DNA of 64,000 nucleotides from Novosphingobium sp. Gsoil 351 (GCF_009707465.1 NZ_CP046120.1:124001-188000), one strand, 5' to 3'. Shown: positions 53,644 through 63,977, numbered from the stretch's first letter. The notes: generated from the letters alone by a model not told the origin. Program-made: numbers and translations.

Positions 53644-54765
53644 ATGTCAGTCACCACCGATTTCTACGAACTGCTCGAGGTCGACCGCACCGCGGACGAA
53701 AAGACGATCAAGTCGTCGTACCGCCGCATCGCGATGCAGTGTCATCCGGACAAGAATCCCGGCTGCGCCGAGAGCGAAGCGAAGTTCAAGGCGGTAAGCG
53801 CCGCTTATTCGTGCCTGTCAGACCCCCAGAAGCGCGCGGCCTATGACCGTTATGGCCACGCCGCGTTTGAGAATGGCGGCGTCGGGGGCGGGCAGGGCGC
53901 CGACTTCGGCGATTTGGGCGACATCTTCGAGACGATTTTCGGGGGCGCGTTCGGCGGCGGCCGTCAGCAGGGTCCGCGCCGCGGAGCGGACTTGCGCTAC
54001 GACATGGAAATCGCGCTCGAAGAGGCGTTCCACGGCAAGGCTACCGAGATCGAGGTCGAAACCGCCCAGACTTGCGAGCCGTGCCATGGCTCGGGCGCGG
54101 AACCGGGCACTTCGGCGCGGCGCTGCAATCTGTGTGCCGGGCGCGGCAAGGTGCGGGCGCAGCAAGGCTTCTTCATGGTCGAGCGGACGTGCCCCAACTG
54201 TCACGGCCGTGGCGAAATTATCGAGAAGGCCTGCAAGGCTTGCCGCGGCGAAGGCCGGGTCGACATCGCGCGCAAGCTGGCGATCGAGATCCCTCCCGGC
54301 GTCGACAACGGCACTCGCATTCGCCTGTCGGGCAAGGGCGAGGCTGGGCCGGGCGGCGCGCCGCCGGGCGACCTCTACATTTTCCTCCACATCAAGCGCC
54401 ACCCGGTGTTCGAGCGTGAGGGAACGACGCTGATCACCCGCTGCCCGGTCAGCTTCACCACCGCCGCGCTGGGCGGCCAGATTGAAATCCCCGGCCTCGA
54501 CGGCGTGCGCCACACGATCGATCTGTCCGCGGGCATCCAGTCGGGCAAGCAGTTGCGCAAGCGCGGCGCGGGGATGCCAGTGCTCCAGGGACGTGGCCAC
54601 GGCGACATGGTGGTCGAGATTTCGGTCGAGACCCCGACAAAGCTATCGGCGCGGCAGAAGGAAATCCTGCGCGAATTCCAGGCGACCGAGACCGGCGATG
54701 AAACCCCACAATCCAAAGGCTTTTTCGATCGACTGAAGACTGTCTGGAGCGGCGCGGCCGAGTAG
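53644..54765 (+). CDS. dnaJ: Molecular chaperone DnaJ (Hsp40)
   Basis: A 373-residue type I Hsp40: J domain (about 4-70) with the HPD motif in QCHPDKNPG, a Gly-rich region, a zinc finger with four CxxCxGxG repeats (CEPCHGSG, CNLCAGRG, CPNCHGRG, CKACRGEG) and the C-terminal substrate domain beginning KLAIEIPPGVDNG. It stimulates DnaK and hands over unfolded clients. ATG at 53644 behind GAGGGACGG. It is 71 bases after dnaK. Confidence 0.98.
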   Translation: MSVTTDFYELLEVDRTADEKTIKSSYRRIAMQCHPDKNPGCAESEAKFKAVSAAYSCLSDPQKRAAYDRYGHAAFENGGVGGGQGADFGDLGDIFETIFGGAFGGGRQQGPRRGADLRYDMEIALEEAFHGKATEIEVETAQTCEPCHGSGAEPGTSARRCNLCAGRGKVRAQQGFFMVERTCPNCHGRGEIIEKACKACRGEGRVDIARKLAIEIPPGVDNGTRIRLSGKGEAGPGGAPPGDLYIFLHIKRHPVFEREGTTLITRCPVSFTTAALGGQIEIPGLDGVRHTIDLSAGIQSGKQLRKRGAGMPVLQGRGHGDMVVEISVETPTKLSARQKEILREFQATETGDETPQSKGFFDRLKTVWSGAAE

Positions 54766-54840
54766 CCGCCTTCTCTATGCTTGAGTGCGCCCGGTGGGGT
54801 GCTAGGCTGCCCGCCTGGTCGGTCCGGACGGAGAGGCATC

Positions 54841-55901
54841 ATGGTTCAAGCGCTCGACGAGGCAAAGCTTCACGAGTTTGTCGGCAAGATGCTCGGCGAC
54901 ATCGGCGGGGCGTTCAGTGTGCCGACGACGCGGATCGGATTTCGGCTGGGACTGTTCGACGAGCTCGCCAAAGCACCCGCCACCGCCGCCGAGCTTGCGC
55001 AACGGGCGGGAGGGCTACACGAGCGCTACGTACGCGAATGGTGCCTTGCGCAGTCGGCCAACGGCTATGTGACCTATGACGCGGCCAGCGACCGCTTCGG
55101 CATCTCGCCCGAGCAGGCGATGGTCTTCACTGTGGCCGACAGCCCGGTCTACCTGCGCGGCGCATTCGAGCTGGCGGCGGCGATGATCGAGGCCGAGGAC
55201 AAGGTAGAGCATTGCTTCCGCCACGGCACCGGGGTGCGCTGGGGGATTCGGCCGGGTGCCTGTTCTGCGCGACGGGGATGTTTTTTCGGCCGGGTTACGT
55301 GAATAACATCGTGCAGAGCTGGATTCCCGCGCTCGACGGGGTCAAGGCCAAGCTCCAGGCGGGGGCGAAGGTCGCGGATGTCGGCTGCGGGGTGGGCTTT
55401 TCCACGCTGCTGATGGCCGAGGCCTATCCGCAGAGCACGTTCGTAGGGTTCGATTTCCACGAACCCTCGATCCTCGACGCCCGCCGCCACGCCGCCGATC
55501 ACGGGCTGGGCGAGCGCGTGCGGTTCGAGGTCGCCTCGGCCAAGGACATCGCCGAGACCGGGTTCGACCTCGTCACGATGTACGATTGCCTGCACGACAT
55601 GGGCGACCCGCAGGGCTGCGCGACGCATATGCGCCGGATTCTTTCGCCCGGCGGCGCTTGGATGATCGTCGAGCCGATCGCCGGCAACAATCCAGCGGAG
55701 AACATGAACCCCGTCGGCCGCCTCTACTACAACGCCTCGACGATGATTTGCGTGCCCACCTCGCTCGACCAGGAGGTCGGCGCGGGACTGGGTGCGCAGG
55801 CGGGCGAGGAGAGGTTGAGCGAAGTGATCCGCGGCGGCGGGTTCGCTTCGGTGCGGCGCGCGACCGAAGGTCCGTTCAATATGGTGCTCGAGGCCCGCTG
55901 A
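54841..55901 (+). pseudogene. SAM-dependent methyltransferase with winged-helix N-domain, frameshifted
   Basis: MVQALDEAKLHEFVGKMLGD begins an Rv2258c-like N-terminal winged-helix domain (LGLFDELAKAPATAAELAQR, YVREWCLAQSANGY). The class I methyltransferase domain follows, with AKVADVGCGVGFSTLLMAEA, FVGFDFHEPSI and VTMYDCLHDMGDP. A G-run at 55241-55245 is one base short and breaks the frame after GVRWG; restoring it gives about 353 residues. Proteins of this architecture methylate small molecules or are annotated as regulators; target unknown. The 3' end overlaps the patatin gene by 26 bases. Confidence 0.85.
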
Positions 55902-58203
55902 GCACTTCGGCGCGGATCCCCGTAACGAGGTGCGGATCCGAACGCAGGCGCGGCTCCTCCTCGTCGAGGATCGCCAGGAAGGCTTCGCGCTTGAACCCCG
56001 CGAGGTCGTCCGCTGCGAGGCTTTCACCCTCGGGCAGGGTCGAGGCGATGAGGTCGATCATCCGCTCGGCGCCGTGGAGGCGGCCCCACAGATAGTCGTT
56101 CTCGCGATAGACGCGGCTGAAGAACGCGCCGAAACTGAAGAACTCGCGCCCGCGCAAGGTCGCCTCCGCCCCGCCGGTGCGGATCGCATTGCAGTCCTCG
56201 GGAGAGATACGGTCGACCTTGACCGGGTCGAACTCGTTGTAGCCCTCGCTGTCGTGGAGCGGCAGCGTGGCGGCGTCGTAGAACGGGAAGCCGAGGTAGG
56301 CGAGCAGCACCCGGCGGCGCAGCGGCTTGGGCATTTCGGCCATGGCCTCGGCCAGCATCGCGTCTATCCGCAAATCGAGTCCGGGCAAGTCACGCTGCGC
56401 CGCGATCGCCTCAAGCGCCGGTCCAGGATCGGCGAGCGCCTGTTCCGCGAGGCCGGAAAATCCGGGTACGGGGACCGTGGTCGATCTCGAGCGCGAGGTA
56501 GGGCGCCAGGGCCTTGAACACTGCCTCTCGCGCCTGCTCGCGCGCGGCGGTCTCGACCCGCTCCTCGAGGTCGGCCCAATCTCGTGCCAGACGCCGGCTG
56601 AGCAGGCGCAGACGGCGGATGCGAAAGCCGATGTCATGTGCGCGAAAGAACGCGATCGCCTGCGGTGTCGCGCCGCCTCGCAAGCTCGACAGCCGGTCGA
56701 GCCCCTGGCCGCGCAGATGCTCCCACAATCGCGCCACCAGGCGGTCTCGCAGCACGCCGGCAGCTTCGGGATGCGCATTGAGGATGATCTCCGCGAGCAT
56801 CTCGACAATTCCCGCCGCCTTGACCTGGGCGTAGGAGTGGAACGCGAACCCTGCCTTTTCCGCGGCGGCCTGCTGCGCTTTCGCGCGCCAGCCGGTCAGC
56901 CGCTTGGCCGTCGGGCGGTCGAGAAATAACGTGTAGCCGAACAGTTGCTCGACCGTCTCCTCGACCTCGGGACGCAGCGCGGTGACGATCCCGCGCAGCT
57001 TGGCCCGCTCGCGCGATTGACCGGCGAGCTGCTCGAGGTTGTCGCGGATTGGCTGTTCGCGCGGGATCGACGAGAGCGATCCCGCGATGGCCTTGAAAAA
57101 CCCCACGGACTTGCCCTGTCGTTCATCGATCCGTGAGCGGTCGGGCTTGGGATCGATGTAGACGATCCGCCGATCGACCTCGCGCTGGGCAGGGCGGTCG
57201 CGGAGCACCGCGATCGCCTGGGCGAAGGGCGCGTTGACCAGTACCGAGCCATCGACCAGCGCGATCCCCCCAAGCTCGCCACGCGCGGCATGGCCAGGCA
57301 TGATCCGGGCCAGAAACGCGTCACGGCTGGGCCAGGCCATGTCCCGCTCTTCGGTCAAGCGGTCGATCTCGGGCAGCGTCAGAGGCGGAAAGGCTCCGGG
57401 AAAGCTGGCGGTCGCGCGCGCGGCGAAAACCAGCTCGGCCGGATCGGCCATGTCCTGGCCCGCGCATGCCAGCGTGCGGAACCCGATCGACAGGCGATGC
57501 TCCGCCTCTTGCACCAGCGCCGGGCTGTTGAGCCGCAGCGTCTCGGCGTGGCCGTTGAAGTCGGTCGCGGTGACGAACAGGTCGAGCGGATGGCCGCCGG
57601 GCAGCAGCGGCGCGGCCTCTCCGGTCTCCTCGGCCATCGCCGCCAGCGCCTCGGCAATCAGGCGCGAAAACCCGATCCCGCTGAACGGAGGCGCGAACCA
57701 CCGCGCGCGGATCAGGCGGCTGAGCTTGGTGCGCACTTCATTGCGGGTGCCCGGCGCGACGGTGCTCGACACCACGTTGCCCGGCCGCTTGAGCGCCAGC
57801 CACACCAGCGGCTGCGCCCAGAACTTGCTGAACCGCGACCACGGCCGCGCATCGGGGTCGAGCAGAACATCGACGTCGGCCTTTTCCAGCCACAGCCGGG
57901 TCAACGGCTCGAGGCTTTGCCCGCTGGCGATGGCCTGGGCGAGGAAAACGCCGTTGATCCCGCCCGCGCTCGCCCCGGCGACGATGTCGGTAAGCACGCG
58001 CAGCCTCAGCTTGCGTTCGCCCTCGATGGTTTGCAGCAGGCGGCGATAGACCGTCTCCACACCTTCGGCCGGAGGATCGCCGTTGAGAAAGCCGCGGCTC
58101 GCCCGTGCCGCCCGCCAGACCTCCTTGGTCACGCCGTGCATGTACACGGCGAGGCTGATCCCCCATAGCAGATCAGCGCAATGCGCAGTTCCTTCTGCCT
58201 CAT
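55876..58203 (-). pseudogene. Patatin-like phospholipase (TIGR03607 type), two frameshifts
   Basis: The N-terminus MRQKELRIALICYGG is read from ATG 58203; a C-run at 58160-58164 (G-run on the coding strand) is one base short, then SLAVYMHGVTKEVWRAARAS continues in another frame. The patatin core follows: nucleophile Ser in VAGASAGGINGV and the catalytic Asp in ALVDGSVLVNAPF. After EIDHGP one extra base at 56470-56473 breaks the frame again; the C-terminal region (LPLHDSEGYNEFDPVKVDRI, REFFSFGAFFSRVYREND) ends at 55876. Corrected, about 775 residues, the size of the patatin-related protein family with DUF3376. Confidence 0.85.
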
Positions 58204-58247
58204 GGCGAGAGGATGGCACGGGGGTTGGAAGTGGGGAAGTGCCTTTA

Positions 58248-58272
58248 CCCCTCTCCCGCAAGGGGAGCGGGG
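58248..58272. repeat. REP-like hairpin, family 3 copy 2
   Basis: CCCCTCTCCC pairs with GGGAGCGGGG around a short GCAA-type loop with one mismatch, between divergent patatin and radA. It resembles the hairpin at 7464-7487 after cobS. Confidence 0.45.
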
Positions 58273-58311
58273 GGCTTGTGTTCTACTTACGTTCTTCCTA
58301 AGCTGTCGCAG

Positions 58312-59682
58312 ATGTCGAAGCTCAAACGCCGCTATGTCTGCCAAGCCTGCGGCGGGGTGTCGTCGCGGTGGCAGGGGCAATGCGCCGATTGCGCCGAGTG
58401 GAACACCTTGAGCGAGGAAGCGCCGGCGACGGTGTTCTCCGAAAAGCACCACCTCTCTACCGGCGGGCGGGCGTTTCCGTTCGTGGCGATGGACGAGCCG
58501 CTGGCGCTGCCGTCGCGCCGTCCCACAGGGCTGGCCGAGTTCGACCGCGCGCTGGGGGGAGGGTTGGTGCCCGGGTCCGCCATCCTGATGGGCGGCGATC
58601 CTGGCGTCGGCAAATCCACGCTGCTGCTCCAGGCCGCGGCCAAGGTGGCGCTGGCGGGAGGCGACGCGGTCTACATCAGTGGTGAGGAAGCCGCCGACCA
58701 GGTACGCCTTCGCGCGCAGCGCCTCGGTCTCGGCAACGCGCCGATCCGGCTCGCCACGGCCAGTTCGGTGCGCGACATCTTGACCACGCTGGGTGGTATC
58801 CGTCCGCCCGCGCTGCTGGTGATCGATTCGATCCAGACAATGCATTCCGACCAGATCGAGGGCGCGCCAGGCACCGTGAGCCAGGTTCGCGGCTGCGCGT
58901 TCGAACTGATCCGCTATGCCAAGGCCAGCGGCACGGTGGTGGTGCTGGTCGGCCATGTGACCAAGGACGGCAGCATCGCCGGGCCGCGCGTGCTCGAGCA
59001 TATGGTCGACGTGGTGATGAGCTTCGAGGGCGAGCGCAGCCACCAGTTCCGGATCCTGCGCGCGCTCAAAAACCGTTACGGCGCGGTCGACGAGATCGGC
59101 GTGTTCGCGATGGCCGGGGCAGGGCTGGAGGAAGTCGCCAACCCGTCGAGCCTGTTCCTTTCGGGCCGCGACGCCGAAGTGCCGGGCAGCGCGGTGTTCC
59201 CCGCGCTGGAAGGGACCCGTCCGGTGCTGGTCGAGATTCAGGCGCTGACGGTGCGTCTGGCCAGCGGGGCCACCCCGCGGCGCGCGGTGGTCGGCTGGGA
59301 TTCGGGGCGGCTGGCGATGATCCTGGCGGTGCTGGAGGCGCGCTGCGGGCTGAATTTCTCCTCGGCCGAAGTCTATCTCAACGTGGCCGGCGGCTATCGC
59401 CTGACCGATCCCGCGGCCGACATCGCCGTCGCCGCCGCGCTGGTCTCGGCGTTGGCCGAACGGCCGTGCCCGGCGGAATCGATCTGGTTCGGCGAAATCT
59501 CGTTGGCCGGAGAGGTCCGCCCGGTGGCCCATCCCGGCCTGCGCCTGAAGGAAGCGGCGAAACTCGGCTTCACCCGATCGTTCGGCCCCGACGCCGGCAA
59601 CGGGGACATCCCGCCCGCCTTGCGCCATGAGCCGCTGCGGCTTTTGCCGAACGTTGTTGACCGGATCGTCGCGAGCCCATAA
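58312..59682 (+). CDS. radA: DNA repair protein RadA
   Basis: A 456-residue RadA (Sms): an N-terminal zinc finger (YVCQACGGVSSRWQGQCADC), a RecA-like ATPase with Walker A GGDPGVGKSTLLLQ, the RadA-specific KNRYG motif (RALKNRYGAVDEIGVF), and a C-terminal Lon-protease-like domain (GGYRLTDPAADIAVAAAL). It promotes branch migration in recombinational repair. ATG at 58312 gives MSKLKRRYVCQ. It precedes cvpA by 12 bases, the typical alphaproteobacterial radA-cvpA order. Confidence 0.97.
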   Translation: MSKLKRRYVCQACGGVSSRWQGQCADCAEWNTLSEEAPATVFSEKHHLSTGGRAFPFVAMDEPLALPSRRPTGLAEFDRALGGGLVPGSAILMGGDPGVGKSTLLLQAAAKVALAGGDAVYISGEEAADQVRLRAQRLGLGNAPIRLATASSVRDILTTLGGIRPPALLVIDSIQTMHSDQIEGAPGTVSQVRGCAFELIRYAKASGTVVVLVGHVTKDGSIAGPRVLEHMVDVVMSFEGERSHQFRILRALKNRYGAVDEIGVFAMAGAGLEEVANPSSLFLSGRDAEVPGSAVFPALEGTRPVLVEIQALTVRLASGATPRRAVVGWDSGRLAMILAVLEARCGLNFSSAEVYLNVAGGYRLTDPAADIAVAAALVSALAERPCPAESIWFGEISLAGEVRPVAHPGLRLKEAAKLGFTRSFGPDAGNGDIPPALRHEPLRLLPNVVDRIVASP

Positions 59683-59694
59683 TTTCGGGATCGG

Positions 59695-60231
59695 ATGCAA
59701 GCCTTCGACATCATTGTCCTGCTGATCGTGGGGATCACCGCGATCGCCGGCTTCATGCGCGGGTTCGCGCAAGAGGTGCTGGCGCTGGTGGCGTGGATCC
59801 TGGCGCTGCTGGCGATCTATTACTTCCACAGCACGCTGACCCTGGGGCTTTCGCGCTACGTCGCCTCCGAAACCGGCGCGGCGGTGCTTGCCTTTTCGCT
59901 GCTGCTGCTGGTGCCCTACGCGACCGTCAAGTTCGCTTCCAAGTGGGTCGGCCAGGCTTCGCGCACCTCGGTGCTCGGGCCGATCGACCGTCTGCTCGGG
60001 TTCGGGTTCGGCGCGATCAAGGGCACGATCATCGTCGTGCTGGCGTTCTCGATCCTGGTGCTGGGCTATGACACGGTTTGGGGCCCCACGGGCCGGCCCG
60101 ACTGGATCTCGTTGTCGCGCAGCTATCCATTCGTGAACGCGGCGAGCGACGAATTGGTCGATCTGATCGGCGAGCGCCACCGCGCGGCCAGCCAGGCGGA
60201 CAGGGCCAAGAATGCCAAACCCGCTGGCTGA
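59695..60231 (+). CDS. cvpA: CvpA family membrane protein
   Basis: A 178-residue CvpA protein with four hydrophobic segments in the first 130 residues (FDIIVLLIVGITAIAGFMRG, LALVAWILALLAIYYF, VLAFSLLLLVPYATVKFASK, IDRLLGFGFGAIKGTIIVVL) and a charged C-terminal tail. CvpA homologues are needed for colicin V production or, more generally, envelope homeostasis. It follows radA closely and overlaps the NifU-like gene by 20 bases. Confidence 0.92.
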   Translation: MQAFDIIVLLIVGITAIAGFMRGFAQEVLALVAWILALLAIYYFHSTLTLGLSRYVASETGAAVLAFSLLLLVPYATVKFASKWVGQASRTSVLGPIDRLLGFGFGAIKGTIIVVLAFSILVLGYDTVWGPTGRPDWISLSRSYPFVNAASDELVDLIGERHRAASQADRAKNAKPAG

Positions 60232-60679
60232 GGCGGTGCGGCCCAACCGGTCGGGCAAGGTTCTCTACTCGCCGGAAATCCTCGCCGCCACGGTGGGGTT
60301 GGCCGAATTCCCGTTCGATCCCGACCTGCCGCTCGTCGGCGAAGCGCGCTCGCGCAGCTGCGGCAGCAGTTTGCGGATCGCGCTGTCGTGCGATGACGCG
60401 GGACGGATCGAACGGATCGGATGCCGGGCGCAAGCCTGCGCGGTCGGCCAGGCGGCGGCCCACGTCTTTCTTGCCGGCTCGCCCGGACGGTCCCGGGCCG
60501 AGGTCGCCGAGACGCGCGACGCGCTCGCGCTGTGGCTTGGCGGAGAGGGCCCCGCACCCGACTGGCGGGGAATCGGCCTGCTCGATGCTGCGCGCGACTA
60601 TCCCGCGCGCCATGGCGCGATCCTGCTGGCCTGGGACGCTGCACTGGCCGCGCTGGCTTCGCCTTCGCAGCTTCGCTAA
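60212..60679 (+). CDS. NifU/IscU-like Fe-S cluster scaffold protein
   Basis: A 155-residue protein with weak but clear resemblance to IscU-type scaffolds: SRSCGSSLRIALSCDDAGRI and RIGCRAQACAVGQAAAHVFL supply cysteines in a cluster-scaffold arrangement. Sphingomonads carry this small scaffold behind cvpA. Its start overlaps cvpA by 20 bases in another frame. It could work with the cysteine desulfurases at 26911-29390, which is inference from function, not proximity. Confidence 0.8.
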   Translation: MPNPLAEAVRPNRSGKVLYSPEILAATVGLAEFPFDPDLPLVGEARSRSCGSSLRIALSCDDAGRIERIGCRAQACAVGQAAAHVFLAGSPGRSRAEVAETRDALALWLGGEGPAPDWRGIGLLDAARDYPARHGAILLAWDAALAALASPSQLR

Positions 60680-60712
60680 GGCGCGCGGCGGGAAAAGCGC
60701 GAGGGAGCAAGA

Positions 60713-62323
60713 ATGGCCGCCACCGAACATGAGCCAAGCGCGTCAGACATGCGGCTGATCATCGCCGCGTCGTCGGCGGGGACGATCTTCGAGTGGTACG
60801 ATTTCTTCATTTACGGAACGCTCGGCGCGATCCTGTCGAAGACCTTTTTCCCCACCGGCAACGCCGCGCTGGAGATGCTGCTGTTCTGGCTGGTGTTTGC
60901 GGTGGGCTTTGGCTTTCGCCCGCTGGGCGCGGTGCTGTTCGGCTATCTCGGCGACAAGCTGGGGCGCAAATACACGTTCCTGGTGACCGTTACCCTGATG
61001 GGCATCGCCACTGCCGGGGTCGGCATGGTCCCGTCGGCGGCGAGCATCGGGCTGTGGGCGCCGGCGATCATCATCGGGCTGCGGATCATGCAGGGGCTGG
61101 CGCTGGGCGGCGAATACGGCGGCGCCGCGATCTACGTCGCCGAACACGCTCCGATGGAAAAGCGCGGCTATTTCACCAGCTTCATTCAATCCTCGGTGGT
61201 CGGCGGGTTCGTGCTGAGCCTGCTGGTGGTGCTGGGGTGCAAGGCCGTGATGCCCGAGGCGACCTGGAACGCGTGGGGCTGGCGAGTGCCGTTCGTGCTC
61301 AGCCTGGTGCTGCTGGCGGTGTCGCTGTGGATGCGGCTCAAGCTGTCGGAGAGCCCGGTGTTCCAGGCGATGAAGGCCGAGGGCGAACTGGCCGGCAATC
61401 CCTTTGTCGAAAGTTTCACTTATCCCGGCAACAAGAAGCGGATCTTCGTCGCGCTGTTCGGCGTCGCGGCGGGGCTGACGGTGATCTGGTACACCGCGAT
61501 GTTCTCGGGGCTGACGTTCCTGAAGACCGCGATGCACATCGAGGACACCCCCGCCGAACTGATCGTGGGCCTCGCCGCGCTGATCGGGATGAGCTTCTTC
61601 GTCTATTTCGGCCGCCTGTCCGACCGGGTGGGGCGCAAGCGCCCGATCGTGATCGGCTATGCCCTGACCCTGCTGCTGCTGTTTCCGACATTCTGGGCGA
61701 TCGGCGCTTCGGCCTCGCCCGACGGGCGCGGCGGCGGGCAGGAATGGACGATCCGCGGCTCCGATTGCGAATACAGCCCGTTCCTGAAGGACCAGGCCAC
61801 GAAATGCGGAAAGCTGATGAGCGATTTCGCGGGCGCGGGGATCGCCTACGACCTGCAAAACGGGCCGGGGCTCGCGCTCGAGCGCGGCGGAGTGGCGATC
61901 CCGACCGCCACGCTCGACTGGACCGATGCCAAGGCGCGCAAGGCGCAGATCGAGGCGGCCGCCGGGGCGACGGTGTTCAACGTGGCCAAGACCCGGCCCA
62001 GCCTGGGTCAGGCGGCGGTGATTTTCGCCGCGTTGCTGGTGCTGATGGCCCTTTCGGCAGCGACCTACGGCTCGGTCGCGGCTCTGCTGGCCGAGATGTT
62101 CCCGCCGCGCGTACGCTACAGTTCGATGTCGATTCCCTATCACATCGGCGCCGGCTATTTCGGCGGCTTCCTGCCGTTCATCGCCGCCTACATCGTCGCC
62201 AAGACCGGCAATCCCTATTCGGGCCTGTGGTACACTTGGGCGATCGTGCTGATCGCGCTGATCGTGGCGCTGTGGGGCCTGCCCAACGGACCGCCACGCG
62301 ATTTCGCCGATGATCCCGCCTGA
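60713..62323 (+). CDS. MFS transporter (MHS family)
   Basis: A 536-residue transporter of the metabolite:H+ symporter group: SSAGTIFEWYDFFIYGTLGA at helix 1, GYLGDKLGRKYTFLVTVTLM, GLALGGEYGGAAIYVAEHAP and a DRVGRKRPIVIGY repeat. Between helices about 9 and 10 there is a large hydrophilic insertion (about residues 340-425, with Cys residues in GSDCEYS and KCGKL), which must be extracytoplasmic. Relatives move proline, betaine, ketoglutarate or shikimate. Its 3' end overlaps alr by 14 bases. Confidence 0.92.
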   Translation: MAATEHEPSASDMRLIIAASSAGTIFEWYDFFIYGTLGAILSKTFFPTGNAALEMLLFWLVFAVGFGFRPLGAVLFGYLGDKLGRKYTFLVTVTLMGIATAGVGMVPSAASIGLWAPAIIIGLRIMQGLALGGEYGGAAIYVAEHAPMEKRGYFTSFIQSSVVGGFVLSLLVVLGCKAVMPEATWNAWGWRVPFVLSLVLLAVSLWMRLKLSESPVFQAMKAEGELAGNPFVESFTYPGNKKRIFVALFGVAAGLTVIWYTAMFSGLTFLKTAMHIEDTPAELIVGLAALIGMSFFVYFGRLSDRVGRKRPIVIGYALTLLLLFPTFWAIGASASPDGRGGGQEWTIRGSDCEYSPFLKDQATKCGKLMSDFAGAGIAYDLQNGPGLALERGGVAIPTATLDWTDAKARKAQIEAAAGATVFNVAKTRPSLGQAAVIFAALLVLMALSAATYGSVAALLAEMFPPRVRYSSMSIPYHIGAGYFGGFLPFIAAYIVAKTGNPYSGLWYTWAIVLIALIVALWGLPNGPPRDFADDPA

Positions 62324-63356
62324 ACCGCCGCCCGCGGCTCTCCGGCTGCGGGTCGACGAGATGGCACTGGCGGCGAACTGGCGGGCGCTCGATCGCCTGT
62401 CGGGCCGGGCCAGCGCGGGCGCCGCGGTTAAGGCCGACGCCTATGGGGTGGGGGCGCGCCGCGCGGTGCCGGTGCTCGCCGCCGCAGGATGCCGCGATTT
62501 CTTCGTCGCGCACTGGAGCGAGGTCGCTGCGCTGCTCGACTTGGTTCCGCCCGGTTCGATCTCGGTGCTCCACGGTCCCCTGAGCGCCGCCGACGTGGCC
62601 TATTGCCGCGCCACCGGGGTCAAGCCGGTGCTCAACAGCCTGGCCCAGATCGCGCGGTGGCAGGCGGGCGGCGGCGGACTGTGCGATCTGATGATCGACA
62701 GCGGGATCGACCGCCTGGGGCTGGCGATCAGCGAGCTGGCCGACGTCGCTGCGGCGGGACTCGCCATCGACATCTGCATGAGCCACCTCGCCAGCGCCGA
62801 CGAGGATGTCGCCCAGAACGGCCGGCAACTCGTCTGCTTCCAGGCCATCCGCGACGCGATCCCGGCGCGGCGCTACAGCCTCGCCAACAGCGCGGGGATC
62901 GCGCTGGGCGCGGACTATCACTTCGATCTCACCCGCCCGGGCCTGGCGCTCTATGGCGGCGTTCCGCGCAGCGAGCTCGCGGGCGTCATCGCGCAGGTCG
63001 CGTTTCCGCAGGCCGCGGTGCTGCAGGTCCGCCTGCTCCAGCCCGGCGACGCGGTCGGCTACAACGCCACGTTCGTCGCCGAGCGCGCGATGCGCGTTGG
63101 GGTGATCGCGCTGGGCTATGCCGACGGATATCTGCGCTGCTGGTCGGGCAAGGGCCGGTTCCGCTGGGGCGACGCCGAACTCGCCGTGCTGGGCCGGGTA
63201 TCGATGGACATGACCGTGATCGATCTGAGCGACGCCCCCGATTGCGGAGAAGGCGACTGGATCGAGGCGCTGTACGATCTGCCCGCCGCTTCGGCCACCA
63301 GCGGCCTCTCGCAATACGAACTGCTCACTTTGCTGGGGATGCGTTTCGCGCGCTGA
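62310..63356 (+). CDS. alr: Alanine racemase
   Basis: A 348-residue fold-type III PLP enzyme: the PLP Lys41 sits in AAVKADAYGVGARRAVPVLA, and GVIALGYADGYLRCWSG, VLGRVSMDMTVIDLSD and GYNATFVAERAMRVG with the catalytic Tyr mark the family. It interconverts L- and D-alanine for peptidoglycan. The ATG at 62310 overlaps the MFS gene by 14 bases. In sphingomonads alr often lies next to phaR, as here. Confidence 0.95.
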   Translation: MIPPEPPPAALRLRVDEMALAANWRALDRLSGRASAGAAVKADAYGVGARRAVPVLAAAGCRDFFVAHWSEVAALLDLVPPGSISVLHGPLSAADVAYCRATGVKPVLNSLAQIARWQAGGGGLCDLMIDSGIDRLGLAISELADVAAAGLAIDICMSHLASADEDVAQNGRQLVCFQAIRDAIPARRYSLANSAGIALGADYHFDLTRPGLALYGGVPRSELAGVIAQVAFPQAAVLQVRLLQPGDAVGYNATFVAERAMRVGVIALGYADGYLRCWSGKGRFRWGDAELAVLGRVSMDMTVIDLSDAPDCGEGDWIEALYDLPAASATSGLSQYELLTLLGMRFAR

Positions 63357-63425
63357 CGGGACTCATGTTGCGCCGCACATGCTGCATGCGCTAAGCACTA
63401 CGCAAGTGCAGCAGAGGAACGGGCG

Positions 63426-63977
63426 ATGGCGGACAGCAAGCATGCGAACGGCGAGCCGATCGTCATCAAGAAGTACGCCAACCGGCGGCTCTACAACACC
63501 CGCTCGTCGAGCTACATCACGCTCGACCACCTGGCGAAGATGACCCGCGAGGACATCGAGTTCAAGGTCGTCGACGCCAAGACCGGGGTCGACATCACCC
63601 ATTCGATCCTGACCCAGATCATCATGGACGAGGAAGCGGGGGGCGAGCAGATGCTGCCCACCAGTTTCCTGCGCCAGTTGATCGCGATGTATGGCAATTC
63701 GATGCAGTCGCTGCTTCCGGGCTATCTCGAAGCCTCGATGGATCACTTCCGCGAGAACCAGTCGAAGCTGCGCAAGGCGATCGAGGAATCGATCGGCGCC
63801 AACCCGCTCGCCCAGCTCGCCCAGCGCAACATGGAAATGTTCAAGGCCGCCGCGACCGCGTTCGTCCCGGGCGTGAAGCCGGGCGGCAAGGCGGTCGCCA
63901 CCGATGGCGAAGAGATCGCCGCGCTCAAGGCCCAGATGGCGGAGATGCAAAAGAAGCTCGACGCGCTGGGGAAATAG
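63426..63977 (+). CDS. phaR: Polyhydroxyalkanoate synthesis repressor PhaR
   Basis: A 183-residue PhaR: the N-terminal DNA-binding domain (VIKKYANRRLYNTRSSSYIT, LDHLAKMTREDIEFKVVDAK) and the PHA-accumulation regulator domain (DITHSILTQIIMDEE), then a helical C-terminal part with SLLPGYLEASMDHFRENQSK and a final coiled-coil. It represses phasin and PHB genes until PHB granules titrate it. It begins 69 bases after alr. No pha synthase or phasin genes are inside the window. Confidence 0.95.
   Translation: MADSKHANGEPIVIKKYANRRLYNTRSSSYITLDHLAKMTREDIEFKVVDAKTGVDITHSILTQIIMDEEAGGEQMLPTSFLRQLIAMYGNSMQSLLPGYLEASMDHFRENQSKLRKAIEESIGANPLAQLAQRNMEMFKAAATAFVPGVKPGGKAVATDGEEIAALKAQMAEMQKKLDALGK

Noticed and set aside
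58213-60258. Long minus-strand open frame opposite radA and cvpA
   Set aside because: Antisense shadow; only its last 24 residues, beyond 58203, are real and belong to the patatin N-terminus.
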